Below, piece after piece: positions 22,081 through 34,265 of a DNA stretch of 64,000 nucleotides (positions within the stretch are counted from its first letter, which is position 1; every line of letters starts with the position of its first letter). The DNA is from Trichobilharzia szidati (lineage: Eukaryota > Platyhelminthes > Trematoda > Strigeidida > Schistosomatidae). The notes under the pieces were generated by a model. It made no database searches, was not told where the DNA came from, and worked only from the letters and a program-made list of their open reading frames with translations. Position numbers and translations under genes: made by a program. The stretch covers positions 151,922,199 through 151,986,198 of the forward strand of contig OX235279.1 in assembly GCA_944472155.2 (NCBI GenBank). The letters run 5' to 3'.

Positions 22081-23995
22081 TTTAAGTTCATTAAACGTGT
22101 AGGTTACAACAAACTACAATTATACAATTTAATATTATTGGAAGTACATGATAGACATTTTTACACAGGACAATAATATTAGTTCACACAATATAAAAGT
22201 TAGCATAACGGGACTAGTTAGTTAGTGCACCAAAATAACCATAGTTACTAAACAGAAAATAAATGTATATATACATATTAATCACTCCTTAAGGACTCCA
22301 CTTGCTTTCTTTTGCGTTGCTGTTGTTTGTCTTCTTTTTTCTCTCACCATTTCAGCTTCCATTTAACTTTTTGAATGAGAATGAAGAATGTAGATATTTG
22401 ACCATTTACAATGACAAATGATCTGCAAACATTATTGGTCCCATATCTTACAATTCCCTCGTGAATTACGCATTACCTTCACCAACGACGCAACCTAGAT
22501 TACAGTTGTGGAATATACCTTTATACCAATACAAAAGTACTGACTTATAATACTTCACGATTGTAATTTACAACATAACTGATCGTGTCTGTAAAAATAG
22601 CTTGCATTTCTTGAAAACACCCGTTTATAAGAAAATATAAACTATTATTACTATTAGTCTACCTTGAGTACAATTCACTTGCGATGTTCCAATGAAAATG
22701 CTGACAAAAGTATACAAGTGTATCACTTATTTTAAATTATTACCGAATTTGGATATAAACCAAGAATAAGACTCGATGCCGCACACACCGAAGTTATATG
22801 GAGGAATTACTTCAAGCTTTATTTTCTTTCCCAAGTATTTGTAATTCATCCAAAACATACTTGGGTTTTTTTGTTAATGCGAAGACAATATTTCTATATT
22901 TCTTGATGTGCTCTATTGAATGACTAGTTATCATATTGTTTCCACAAACCAAAGACAAAATGACTGCAACCACATAATTTAACCATGAACCAAATTTATG
23001 TAATTTAAATACTACTTATCCATGCCTGCACAATTGGTGTGTCCTACACAGGTAGGAAAAATATGTATTTTATTAAATTACTATTATTAAATATGCTCAC
23101 TATTCGTATATGTAATTTATCAAATTGATGATGCCTGTAAACTGGCATCCCTCATGTACAAAATGAGAATATATTATTATCACTATTATATAGCCCAGAT
23201 TACACGTGAAGCGATACATGTCACTTCTCTGTGGATGCGTTGGTGTATGGTTTCGCGTTTTACCAGCCTTTCGTCTTCATGACTAAAATGGACCGCTCTC
23301 ATATTTCATGAACGCCCAGTTCATAGCTTTTAATTGTACCTGAAAAAGCCACAATATTATGAATACCTTTCGGCTATATTGTGTCGCGCTACACTCGAGT
23401 TCCTCAGTTAGCAAATAAATCGCACCGCTGTTACGGAGTTTTGCTGACTGGTTGGTTATCCTCTAACTTGACTACAGTGCATTTTGAGAGACGACAATTT
23501 AACCAACTTATCCCCTGAAAAATATCCCACTACGGTGAGGTAGAAGAAGAAGTCACATTTAACGTTTAAAAACAGCGGCAACAACAAACTTCATTCTTCA
23601 CAACACAGAGTGTACATGTATATATATTGTTCAAACTTTGGCAGAGATTCAAACCACAAATGAGTGATCAATATCTGCCTGCCTGCATGGCTTTTAAGAC
23701 CCTCCGAAATAAAGAGATCAAAATTATCCCATCAGGCGCATGCATCAACCATAATGGCAGGGCTAACAAAGATAATTAGTCCATCCTAAGGTATAATTTT
23801 ACAGTACCTCTTTTTCCACTTTTAGTTGAAAAAATCCTGCGGAAATGTCACTAATGGTTTTGTCACGACACGTTAATGCCAAGTACTGTGCCCTCTGAGC
23901 GTCCAGTGAAGAATGCCCGCATTGAAGTATTTCGACTGAACAGACAATTGAATAGAAGCATTTCACTTATGCAATAGTATATATACGAATAAACT
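22081..23995. other. Intergenic, nothing recognised
   Basis: AT-rich with ATT-repeat patches near 22640 and 23170. I find no open frame of note. A block around 23975-24008 is repeated near 25765-25805 (AATAAACTGAAA context, about 45 bases), a local duplication. Confidence 0.45.
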
Positions 23996-23999
23996 GAAA

Positions 24000-24270
24000 A
24001 ATAAAGTCCTCCGGGTGACACATTGTGACATGACAGGAAGTGAGACGGTTAGATCGCCGGCGTTTTTGACGAAGTTGCTCTCATTAGAAAGAGAAAAGTC
24101 ATGTAAGACGAGAGAGAAAAAAGAAAAGGAGAGATAACAGTACCCTGAGGAACACCAGCTTCAGCAAGCAAGGCGGAAGATTCACCCTAATATACAGTAT
24201 GCTGCATTCTATTTAAGAAATGATAATGCAACCAGTCAACTGCCCAGGACTCGTGTTTACACGACCAAAA
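24000..24270 (-). pseudogene. Family-A LINE RT fragment
   Basis: The minus strand reads NRMQHTVYLGESSALLAEAG followed by VPQGTVISPFLFS and KNAGDLTVSL. It aligns with NRMQYTVYKG, GVPQGAVLSP and KYADDLTVSL of the nearly complete copy at 56330-59402. The catalytic YADD is changed to NAGD, so it is dead. Confidence 0.75.
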
Positions 24271-24574
24271 CCTTATTTAACTAGAGTTATCTAGGTCCTG
24301 AGTCAACAACAACGGCGAATACTGAATGACTGAAAGCTTAGCACACATGTGACAAAGCACAAAACACTTGCAAAGTAGGAGACGAGTCTCGGGTGGGAGA
24401 AGAGATTACTGAAAGGTATCTATTTTTCAGTTAGCAAAGAACCAGATTAAGAACTACACTTATCATTTGTTGACATTTTGGAGATAATTATTCAATGTTT
24501 CGCATTTAGTTACGCCTAGACTGCGTCATTCTGACTGGCTTTCAGTATGAGTTTGCAAAGAAGTCCACCTGTTT

Positions 24575-25170
24575 AATTTACCACATTCCATGTAGCACAC
24601 AAAGGTAGAGACATAAAAGTAAATGGAAGTTTAACGAGCGAAAATGTGAAGGAGAATAAATAGTGACAAGGAAAAATATGAGCTGAATAGATACGTGAGA
24701 TTACACAGAGTGAATGCATCTGTGCCATTAACACAGATTCGCAGTCATATCTCTAGTAGTTTTTCTAGCTGGCTGTCAACGATTTTATGAACCAATACCA
24801 GTTTTTCATTTGACCCACCCAAAAGCCTTTTGAACCTTAACATGTGCTGGCTAACATTGTCCCTCAAGAGAAGGCGATGACTTCGTATGCCAGCACGTGT
24901 TTTAGCCGTCTCAACCTTTTCAGCTTCCCTACCTTGAAGACTAACTTACCCTCCTCACCTAACACTTTATGCGTAACCTCAGCATCACTCGCCATATTAT
25001 ACTGTTTTACTCATGAGATAGAACACAGACACCTATAATCAAACACCGGTATTCTTTTCATATTTTCCATCATCAGGGGTTACTTCTCATAGTCTAGGTG
25101 GACAATATCACCAGCAAACTGTAAGTTGATGAGACTATCCCCTGATAAGTCTCTAAAGTCAATTACAGAC
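24575..25170 (-). pseudogene. RTE-A LINE fragment, decayed
   Basis: Pieces match the minus-strand RTE-A element at 52063-52960 in the same order: the GTGAATGCATCTG block near 24710, the CTCACCTAACACTTTATGCG block near 24960, the GATAGAACACAGACACC block near 25016 and a CAGCAAACTGTAAGTTGATG block near 25105. Coding frames are lost. Confidence 0.6.
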
Positions 25171-26539
25171 CATTCTACTAATATATGTGTGATTGACATA
25201 AGGATGACAATTTAAGAAATCAGCCTTGTGTTACATCCCACTTGGAAATGTGCTTTCTCGGATAATTCGCAAACAGCATTCTGTAAACTTTATGAAACTC
25301 ATAAACTGACGCACTACTTTTGCAGGCAACATAGTGTTTCTTCAGTAAAGTAAGAATTGGATATTTTGGCTGCATAAAACTAGTAAGTGGTATCCTGGCA
25401 ATGCCAATGACAACAACTTTTACTTTGCTGAATACTCCAGCAGATTTTAAGTGAACACTTGAAAAAGATCAAATTTATACAGGAAGTCAGTAAGATTTAG
25501 TAAACTAAGAGCACTTTCGGTTTCCATAGGAGTTCTGCATGCCAAATTTACTACTTTAAGGGCCTACACAGATTACAACTTCAATTAAATAACAATCACG
25601 TGGAAGAACTTCCATTCTTCATTACTAAACTTAATGAAAAGAATCATGTTAAGTAATTCCCGTACGAAGTTAAATTTTTTATTCTGAAAACAGGAGAATT
25701 CGTAATCTTTTACTCTATGTAAATGCAGTTACATACAGTTGCACTAAGAACTCAGTGCAACTCGCTTCGCAATAGTATATTTACGAATAAACTGAAACAT
25801 AATGTCCTCCTTACCTTCTGAACAACTTGTGCCTATTCCAAGATAATAACTTGCCCTCACCTATGATCCTAAATTATGTCTATGAAATCGTAATATTACA
25901 TCAACTAAATCTTCCCCCAAAACCATGGCCACTTGAAACCCATAGCAACATAGCAACAAGCGTCATAGCGGGAACATGCCATAAAGCCATTCTATTTGAA
26001 CATGAAAGACAAACATATCTTTTGTGTCAATAACTGCACACAGATATTAGATTTTAAGCAACATACGTCTTCAAATTCAATTATGTGAGGTTCACATGAT
26101 AATATTCTGATAGTGATTTACGTATTTAACATGAATTATTTAATTCAACGCAAGTAGTGCTTCGTAGTAAGCAAAATTATAGGTATCTAGAGGAAATTTT
26201 TCGGAAACTAAGACTAAAAGGCCGACCATTTCCCTATAAAAAGCACTTATCACTGCAATTGTTTGTTCTCGGAATGAAAGGCTAAAGAAGAGTGGTTTTC
26301 ATGAGCATTGCACTTTTCATGTAGGGAGTGTTATTACAGAAACACTTTGCAGCATTTCACTTACACTAGCTGTATAGATATGCTGATCGAAATGTAATCT
26401 AATGTACATAATTTCAAGCCTCTTTGGCAGTTATTGAAACGTCGCTTGGAGAGGAATGTTGATGAAGACTGAAAGCCTGAATTGAAGGAGATGGAAATGA
26501 ACTGATTAGGAGACACATCGTTGCACCGAAGTATTTAAA
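25171..26539. other. Intergenic, nothing recognised
   Basis: No supported gene. A TATAAAAA box-like string lies at 26235-26242, about 300 bases before the small frame at 26540. Confidence 0.4.
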
Positions 26540-26686
26540 ATGACAAAACGTCACCTACTCATCTCACTTCAGTTCATATTACTGTTGTTGGGCAATCATT
26601 CACCGGCTATTCTCCAGTGCATTTTGCCTAAGCAATTCAAGAAAATAAGTACAAGCGTTAAGCAAACCGTATCATTTGAAGTATAA
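26540..26686 (+). CDS. Small signal-peptide-like frame
   Basis: A 48-codon frame begins MTKRHLLISLQFILLLLGNH, a basic start followed by a hydrophobic core as in secretion signals, then ILQC and a basic tail. It has no recognised family. It could be a chance frame or the first exon of a small secreted protein; schistosomes have micro-exon genes whose first exon encodes a signal peptide. No strong splice donor is visible inside the frame, so support is weak. Confidence 0.15.
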   Translation: MTKRHLLISLQFILLLLGNHSPAILQCILPKQFKKISTSVKQTVSFEV

Positions 26687-26701
26687 ACCAATTAACAACC
26701 C

Positions 26702-26912
26702 CATTATGAGTAAGATATATTTTGATAAAGTCTCACGGTGTTATACAGTAATATTTATTGATGACTTTTCGAGCACGGTTTATTGTTCGTAATGATATCA
26801 AGGTATGATATGATTATGATTATGAGAAACAAATTGTGCTCGAAACGTCATCAGTAAATATTGCTGTATAACACTGTGAGACTTTATCAAAATAAATTTT
26901 GCTCATAATGGA
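26702..26912. repeat. Imperfect fold-back repeat
   Basis: The left half (26702-26795) includes GATAAAGTCTCACGGTG and a GATGACTTTTCGAGCAC string; the right half (about 26805-26912) is its near reverse complement, with GTGCTCGAAACGTCATC and CACTGTGAGACTTTATC. Related single arms occur near 27715-27790 and 47455-47500. It could form a hairpin of nearly 100 base pairs. Confidence 0.75.
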
Positions 26913-27109
26913 ATTATACTCTACCACAGTGCACAAGATTTATTTTTATGCCGATCAACAGTCCATTGAGGTGTAACACTGAGTAGTGTAAACGACGAAT
27001 GCTAACTGACTGGGTGCTATCTTAAAATTTTACACCTGTTGAAGATGCTACTTACCATGCAAAACACAGAGGTACCGATAACGGAGAAAAATAAATTGAA
27101 TACGGGTGT

Positions 27110-27640
27110 GGTGGACAGAAGTGTGAGGGTGAAAGAATAGCAACAAGGAAAAACATGAGTTGAATGGATACGGGGGATCATGGCGAGTGAATGCATCTGT
27201 ACCGCTTTCTATGATTTCGGGACATTAACGTCATGGTTCTCCATGCTAACTATCACAGATTTTGTGAACTAGTGAAAAGTTTTGGTTGGACCACCCCCAG
27301 ATCTTTTTCTCTCAGCCCAATCATATGTCGGCTAACGTTGCTCTCTGAGGAAGGCGATGGCTTGACGTGCACAGCACGTCTCCCAGCCCTCTCGACTGAT
27401 TTAGATTCGCTACCTCACCGACATACTTGTCCTCCTCACCTAACACAAGGTTTTATCCCTACATTATTCCCCACATTATAAAATTTGACACGAGAGATAG
27501 AATACAGACACCTACGATCAGATACGGTAAAGCTTTTCATATCTTCCACTTTCAATGCCCCAGCCTACGAGGACAACCACTATATTATATTCATTTTGGA
27601 AATATTGATCACCTGGAAATTTACTTTCACCATTGATTGA
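27110..27640 (-). pseudogene. RTE-A LINE fragment, decayed
   Basis: The same ordered blocks as 24575-25170 are present (GTGAATGCATCTG near 27186, an AAGGCGATGGCTTG-like block near 27350, CTCACCTAACAC near 27435, GATAGAATACAGACACC near 27494). No coding frame survives. A further piece of the same region lies at about 28065-28190. Confidence 0.55.
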
Positions 27641-28205
27641 ATTGAATTCATTCTGCAAAATTCATGAAATTTATACACTGACACAATGCTTTTTAAAAGT
27701 ATTATTATAATTCCGTTATGGATAAGATTTTATTTTGATGAATCACACAGTGTTGTGCAGTTATATTAACTGATGAAGTTTCAAGCACAAACTATTGCTC
27801 ATAATCATATCATATCATAATCATATCAACTTGATATGAAACTTCAAGCTTCTAGGTTGCCCTATGTGCTACTGGGAACGTGTAGGTATACATAAATAAG
27901 GCGCCTCAGAAAATTTTTAATGCAAAATTTTCTTTCAAGAGTATATGAAAAATATAATTTGTCACTGAACCGACACAGAACTGGAATACAACGCCACAGT
28001 TAGCGGAGATACGCTATAAAATTACTCCAGAGTTTGATTTGATGTTCCCTAAGACTTTTCCATACTAATCCTATGTCAGCTAAAATTTCTTATCAAGAAA
28101 GGCGGTGACCCGGAATGGGAAGTAAATGTTCTAGCCATCTCAGTCGATGTATATGCACAACTTCATCGATTCACCTGCCTTTCTTATCGACGGTTAATTT
28201 CGATA
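27641..28205. other. Intergenic with decayed repeats
   Basis: Contains one arm of the fold-back family near 27715-27790, a TATGTGCTACTGGGAACGTG block near 27866 that resembles the SINE type 2 tail, and an RTE-A remnant near 28065-28190. No gene is seen. Confidence 0.45.
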
Positions 28206-30418
28206 TCGATTAAGAAAGGAAGACGAAATTTGCAGTATAAAATGATATCATTCTATTTCACAGGTTCTCATCAGCTGCAGACTACCTGAAATTACAATGG
28301 TTATATAAATGATAATAACATACTTTAATGTTTGATTAGTAGTAGAGAAGAGATAAAATTGACGCATCCAAAAAAGAATGAAAGCATTACAATTTTTAGT
28401 TTAAGTTATCATCATCAATTTATACACTTTCAGAGTTGAAAAGAGGGGGGAGGGGTAAGACAGAAAACAGAAAAATTGATTAACAGAAACAGTGTTAGCC
28501 TGTAGGTTCACATGGCAACTCCAAAAAACAAAAGCATTTACAGTTTATAAGATTGAGATTTGTTCAGTGAGTTGAGATCACTGAATTAGATGACTCATCA
28601 AAATCAAAATTCAGTTACCAAGGGAGTGAGAGGTTAATCACACTCTCTTTCTGTATGCATAAGTCTGGTTTAAATCGTTTGATTGCGATCGCTTCGGCAA
28701 ATCGTAGTAAATTTGCTGTCCTTTGTCTATTTAATATTTTGAAGGACTTAGAAATCTCTACGAGATGTCCGGTATCAACAATATGTCTGGTAATTGCACT
28801 CTGAGAATATTTGCTTCCTTTCAGGCATAGGTTTCTTGGAATATGTTCAGAAAACTGGATAGAAGCCCTTCTTTCTGTCCTTCCGATGTACTTGCTCCCG
28901 CAAGTGCATGTAAATTCATAAACGCAGTTGGAGGTGACATCAGCAGGGTATTTATCCAGTTTTGAGTGGATCATGGAAGGAGTGGTGTTGTATACTGTTA
29001 TGAGTTTTGCTGCCGGGAAGCTTCTATTTATTGCTCCTTTCAGTCTTCTGTCAATCTTTTGTGAAACTGCATCTCCTTTGAATGGGAGACAAATAAACAC
29101 TTTTTTCTTTTCTACAGTTGGATGCTTTTCTTTCTTATCTTTTTCTCTGCTATACTTCTGTATAAATCCTTTAGGGTATCCGTTTTCCCTCAGGCATTTC
29201 TCGACGAAATCTAGTTCTTCTTCGACCTTGTTTGGTGAACATAGCTTCCTGGCTCTGTCGTACAAAGTCCTCACTAATCCACGTTTATAGTTTATGGGAC
29301 AAAAGCTGTTATAGTGAAGATATTGTTCAGTCCAGGTTTCTTTTCTATAGATGGACTTTTCAATCATGCCTTCGTTTGTTCTTTTTACATTTAGATCCAG
29401 GAAACTGAACTCATTTTTATGTTCATATTCCATGGTGAACTTGATATTTGGATGAATCTCATTTAGGCGATCATATAATGCCGATGCGTGATCCATGTCG
29501 TTGCAAACAACAAATGTGTCATCAACATATCGGCGATAGTAGGTTGTTCCATTGATAGCAGAACTTAGTCGTGTCTGTTCAAGGTAGCCCATGAAGATAT
29601 CAGCCAGGATAGGTCCCAGAGGTGAACCCATAGCGACCCCATCAATTTGTCGGTAGAGTTGATTGTTGAATTTGAATTGTATATCTTTTGTGCAGAGCAG
29701 CAGTAGTCGCTTCATCTCTGTTTCCGGTAACGGTAGTAGATCCGTTTGTTTACAAATAATATCAATCGTTTCCATCAGTGGTACGTTTGTGAACAAGGAG
29801 GTCACGTCATACGATACCATGAGTTTGTCTGATATGTCAATGTTGTCAACTTCCTTGGAGAATTGGTAGCTATCCTTCAGGCTATGGGTTGCAAATTTAA
29901 TTCGAATTGGCTCTATGGAATCAGCTAACCATCGAGCTAACTTGTGGCATGGTGAGTCAATCATTGACAAGATTGGTCTTAAAGGCACGTTTGCTTTATG
30001 GATTTTTGGTAGGCCGTACATAGACGGCAGGCGTCCACCTTTTGACTTCAGTTTATTGTATGTTTCGCTGTTGATTAGTTTCTTCATTAAAAGTTCTTTG
30101 AGACATTTATTTACTTTATTTTCAAACGACGTTGTGGCATCTTTTTTGTTGTCTACTTGGAATTTTTCTTTGTCGTTTAGAATTGTCATCATTTTATGAA
30201 TATAATCGGCTTTGTTCATTATAACAACCCCAGAGCCTTTATCAGGTCTAAATATGACGATTTCATCGTTCTCATATAGTTTCTTCAGAGCTATTCTATG
30301 CTCTTCGGTCAGCATCTTCTGCTTCTCCATTGGCGATATGTGGTATTGGTTAGCAATATCAACAAGTTTAGACTTTAGCCATCCTCTTTTATCTTCGTCT
30401 AGGGGTTTCAGGTCGTGG
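28206..30418 (-). mobile_element. Penelope-like element, copy 1 (N-terminally cut)
   Basis: A 571-codon frame (30330-28615) is open, and it stays open upstream to about 30418, where the element is cut at the palindrome junction. PLE-type reverse transcriptase motifs are seen: LPSMYGLPKIHK (about 102-112), SYDVTSLFTNVP (173-184), GVAMGSPLGPILAD (231-244) and YVDD (268-271). A GIY-YIG endonuclease follows, with CVYEF (469-473), YIG (481-483), the Cys-x-Cys and HIVDTGH zinc-binding pattern (475/477 and 516/522) and AEAIAI with its glutamate near 545. Catalytic residues look intact. PLEs use RT plus GIY-YIG to retrotranspose. It faces copy 2 head to head. Confidence 0.92.
28231..28279 (-). ncRNA. 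Hammerhead-ribozyme-like motif, copy 1
   Basis: Exact mirror of 31972-32020, about 335 bases past the stop codon of PLE copy 1 (28615). It has the core CTGATGA ... GAAA, stem I of five pairs (TGCAG with CTGCA) and stem III of nine pairs. Stem II is weak. Hammerhead motifs in PLE terminal repeats are established for metazoans. Confidence 0.55.
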
Positions 30419-30430
30419 AGTTGATGGTAT

Positions 30431-32045
30431 TCTCCAAGGAAGTTGACAACATTGACATATCAGACAAACTCATGGTATCGTATGACGTGACCTCCTTGTT
30501 CACAAACGTACCACTGATGGAAACGATTGATATTATTTGTAAACAAACGGATCTACTACGTACAAACAGAGATGAAGCGACTACTGTAAATACACAATCA
30601 ACTCTACGACAAATTGATGGTGCTAGTCACCTCTGGGACCTATCCTGGCTGATATCTTCATGGGCTACCTTGAACAGACACACTAAGTTCTGCTATCAAT
30701 GGAACAACCTACTATCGCCGATATGTTGATGACACATTTGTTGTTTGCAACGACATGGATCACGCATCGGCATTATATGATCGCCTAAATGAGATTCATC
30801 CAAATATCAAGTTCACCATGGAATATGAACATAAAAATGAGTTCAATTTCCTGGATCTAAATGTAAAAAGAACAAACGAAGGCATGATTGAAAAGTCCAT
30901 CTATAGAAAAGAAACCTGGACTGGACAATATCTTCACTATAACAGCTTTTGTCCCATAAGCTATAAACGTGGATTAGCGAGGACTTTGTACGACAGAGCC
31001 AGGAAGCTATGTTCACCAAACAAGGTCGAAGAAGAACTAGATTTCGTCGAGAAATGCCTGAGGGAAAACGGATACCCTAAAGGATTTATACAGAAGTATA
31101 GCAGAGAAAAAGATAAGAAAGAAAAGCATCCAACTGTAGAAAAGAAAAAAGTGTTTATTTGTCTCCCATTCAAAGGAGATGCAGTTTCACAAAAGATTGA
31201 CAGAAGACTGAAAGGAGCAATAAATAGAAGCTTCCCGGCAGCAAAACTCATAACAGTATACAACACCACTCCTTCCATGATCCACTCAAAACTGGATAAA
31301 TACCCTGCTGATGTCACCTCCAACTGCGTTTATGAATTTACGTGCACTTGCGGGAGCAAGTACATTGGAAGGACAGAAAGAAGGGCTTCTATCCGGTTTT
31401 CTGAACATATTCCAAGAAACCTATGCCTGAAAGGAAGCAAATATTCTCAGAGTGCAATTACCAGACATATTGTTGATACCGGACATCTCGTAGAGATTTC
31501 TAAGTCCTTCAAAATATTAAATAGACAAAGGACAGCAAATTTACTACGATTTGCCGAAGCGATCGCAATCAAACGATTTAAACCAGACTTATGCATACAG
31601 AAAGAGAGTGTGATTAACCTCTCACTCCCTTGGTAACTGAATTTTGATTTTGATGAGTCATCTAATTCAGTGATCTCAACTCACTGAACAAATCTCAATC
31701 TTATAAACTGTAAATGCTTTTGTTTTTTGGAGTTGCCATGTGAACCTACAAGCTAACACTGTTTCTGTTAATCAATTTTTCTGTTTTCTGTCTTACCCCT
31801 CCCCCCTCTTTTCAACTCTGAAAGTGTATAAATTGATGATGATAACTTAAACTAAAAATTGTAATGCTTTCATTCTTTTTTGGATGCGTCAATTTTATCT
31901 CTTCTCTACTACTAATCAAACATTAAAGTATGTTATTATCATTTATATAACCATTGTAATTTCAGGTAGTCTGCAGCTGATGAGAACCTGTGAAATAGAA
32001 TGATATCATTTTATACTGCAAATTTCGTCTTCCTTTCTTTATCGA
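30431..32045 (+). pseudogene. Penelope-like element, copy 2 (broken)
   Basis: This is a near-identical inverted copy of about 28206-29862. It begins inside the RT domain (FSKEVDNIDISDKLMVSYDV), then an indel near 30575-30600 and frame changes through the GVAMGSPLGP region disable it. From 30755 a 293-codon frame (to 31636) is open and carries the end of RT and the whole GIY-YIG domain; it differs from copy 1 by about five amino acids (for example NEFNF for NEFSF, ISYKRGLA for INYKRGLV). With copy 1 it forms a palindrome whose ~570-base loop is the extra 5' part of copy 1. Confidence 0.9.
31972..32020 (+). ncRNA. Hammerhead-ribozyme-like motif, copy 2
   Basis: Order matches a type I hammerhead: stem I strand TGCAG (31972-31976), core CTGATGA (31977-31983), a short stem II region GAACCTGT, core GAA (31992-31994), stem III (31995-32003 with 32006-32014, nine pairs including one G-T), then ATA with predicted cleavage after A32015, and the stem I partner CTGCA (32016-32020, five pairs). 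Stem II does not pair well, so activity is doubtful. Confidence 0.55.
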
Positions 32046-32149
32046 AATTTATCAAGGGAACCAGTTGTATGAATTTCGATATCACTCACCACAACATACC
32101 AATTAACAACAAGCAGCTATTGTTTGGGACAGTTACCATAACGATCTCA

Positions 32150-32540
32150 GTAGTGATGTTTCGCAGCCATAAATGGGAAATGGTCAACTGCGAAGAACGC
32201 AGATTTCGTGACTGGTAGCCAGACATCACGCCTGAGGTGAAAAATGTCGTCGAATTCCATGCCAGCTTTTCCTCTCTGTAATGACATTTCGTTAGCTATC
32301 AGTCTACTAGGATTGGAGCAAATTCCCGAATAGATGAAATGGTCAGTACTTTGTGCCACTAAAGTATCTTTCTTAAATCCAGGACTCGGCGCAGCTCAAC
32401 CTCGATGCATCACCGTATGATTGGCGTGGGTGAAACAAATGTTAAACATTTGAAGATTTCTGCTCGATCTGTTCAGAAGACTCTGCATTTCGTCAGCATT
32501 TTCTCCTCAACTAGCGTGAGTTGATTTCCCGGTACTCTCT
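32150..32540 (-). pseudogene. RTE-A LINE remnants
   Basis: Scattered blocks match minus-strand RTE-A: CCAGACATCACGCCTG near 32219 and TTCAGAAGACTCTGCATTT near 32472, the latter just before the YADD region of the copy at 52063-54965. Frames are lost. Confidence 0.5.
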
Positions 32541-32893
32541 CTATGGACAAGCATTGACACAGCATCTCTCGGTTGACTCATCTGAACGCCTTCAGGTGTA
32601 GGTCAAGAACAGTGGAGCGGGTGTTACCGGGAGGGGGTGGAAATTCAATTTACACTGTGCAGTAAGGGGTAAGGTAGGAAAGTGACCAATTCCAATTGAG
32701 AAGGAAGACCAGATTTTCACGATTTCACATCAAATTTTTTCATTAGTCAACTACAGGCCATTATTTAAAAGATTTCGAGGTGCTAGTACTAGTGTATTGA
32801 AAATTTTTACGCCATACTGTCCGTCCAATGATTAATGGAAACTTGTAAAAGTCCAGTATCTCAGTATCTAGATGAGCGAAGATATACAGGGGT

Positions 32894-33084
32894 GCGTCGG
32901 TAGCACAGTGGTTAGGACTCCCGCCGACCATGCACTTGGTCCGGGGTTCGATTACCTGCCGACACACACCCGATATCTATGGTCGGCCTGTAAAATTTGG
33001 GCTACCGATATCCATGCTGAAAATTCCATACTTGTACTAAAAGTACGGTGTGGAATCAAGCTGTAAACAAAAGCAAAAGTAAAG
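32894..33084 (+). mobile_element. tRNA-headed SINE, type 1
   Basis: Same structure as 939-1133: GCGTCGG head, A box TAGCACAGTGG, B box region GGTTCGATTACC with one change from consensus, the TATCTATGGTCGG body and a GGAATCAAGCTG tail followed by an A-rich end. Confidence 0.88.
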
Positions 33085-33429
33085 TAAGTGACATAATCAG
33101 TCACCATGTGTTCCCAAAGAATCGGAGTACTTTTCTACAGCTCTTCAGAAACTTTACGCAACTTGAAATAAGGAACATGTATCTGGAGAAAATGAGAGGA
33201 ATTTTATTGAGCGAATATTCATATAAATTCAGCTGAATCTTTGTCCAGTCATAATACAATGACTCCGTGATGTTCACTCATTAGACATCACCTGGTTGGT
33301 AGGTCTTAATTAGTATTTATTATTTAATGTGTAAATAGTTAACGCATGATTCCCTGTCAATTAATATTCATCGGAAAACTCAGGTTTTCAGGGAGTGATG
33401 AACTCATATGATTACTGCTTAATAGGAGA

Positions 33430-34265
33430 TTTTCAGATTCAGATTTATTTGTTGAGGATAGAAGGCTTGGAACCTATGTTAATCCTTTTCTAGTAAATTC
33501 CTGTGGTTGTCCAAACCCTTCTTGAACGAATCAGTTGAGGTTGCAGACACCACTTCTTCTGGGAGTCGGTTCCAAGAGTTTATGACTCGATGTGAGAATC
33601 AGTACTCAACAGCAGTATGATTTCTTCTTGGCTTTTGAACTCTCCTGCTATGAGACATATGAGAGAATAGGTCAGGTCCGTTGTCATTATTTAAAATTTT
33701 AAACACTGTGATTATATCTCCTCTCTGCCTACGGTATGACAAAGAGAAGAGACTTAAAGTGTCTAGTCTTTCCTCGTATGATAAATTAGTCACGCCGAGA
33801 ACCATACGTGTTGCCTTCCTTTGAACCCTTTCGAGAATGTGTGAGTCCCCTTTTAGACAAGGACTAGCTACAGTGTTCTGGTCTTGACCTCACCAGAGAT
33901 GTATGTAAGGAGGTGAACATATCTCTGGTGATTCTAGTGAAGGCTCTGCGAATTGCCCATAAGGATCTGCAACTACGTGCAGATACCGTGCGACAGTGTG
34001 CTGTAGTTTTTAAGTAATGGCTGACTATGACACCTGAGTCCAAGTGAGTCTGAACTGATGGAAGTGTTATTCCCTCTAGTTCGTGGGAGCTGGTGCTTGG
34101 TTGTCCGGTGCGGATGGTTGCACATTTTGCCACATCGATCGGAAGCATCCATTCTACGGACCACTCTGACAATTTGTTGAGGTCCTCCTCAAAATTTTTA
34201 AGTCATCTGCGTATAGGACCATAGGGGAAACAGTTAGCAGAGACAGCTCATTGATATACAAAATA
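33430..34265 (-). pseudogene. CR1-like LINE C-terminal fragment
   Basis: Minus-strand frames read SEWSVEWMLPIDVAKCATI and DSGVIVSHYLKTTAHCRT, then NLSYEERLDTLSLFSLSYRR and VFKILNNDNGPDLFS. Each aligns with the 850-codon element at 49462-52014 (WCKHWALEINLSK, DLGVVVQHDLKTATNCR, TLSYEERLSRLGLFPLSYRR). Frames shift near 33850 and 34200. It ends about 190 bases before RPL8 exon 1. Confidence 0.85.

Noticed and set aside
26745..26860. Full hammerhead ribozyme in the fold-back repeat
   Set aside because: CTGATGAC is present, but no GAA core follows a stem II and no cleavage triplet is placed correctly.
28928..29290. 120-codon plus-strand frame
   Set aside because: It is antisense to the PLE RT/GIY-YIG frame, and its mirror (30961-31323 minus) exists only because the PLE is duplicated.
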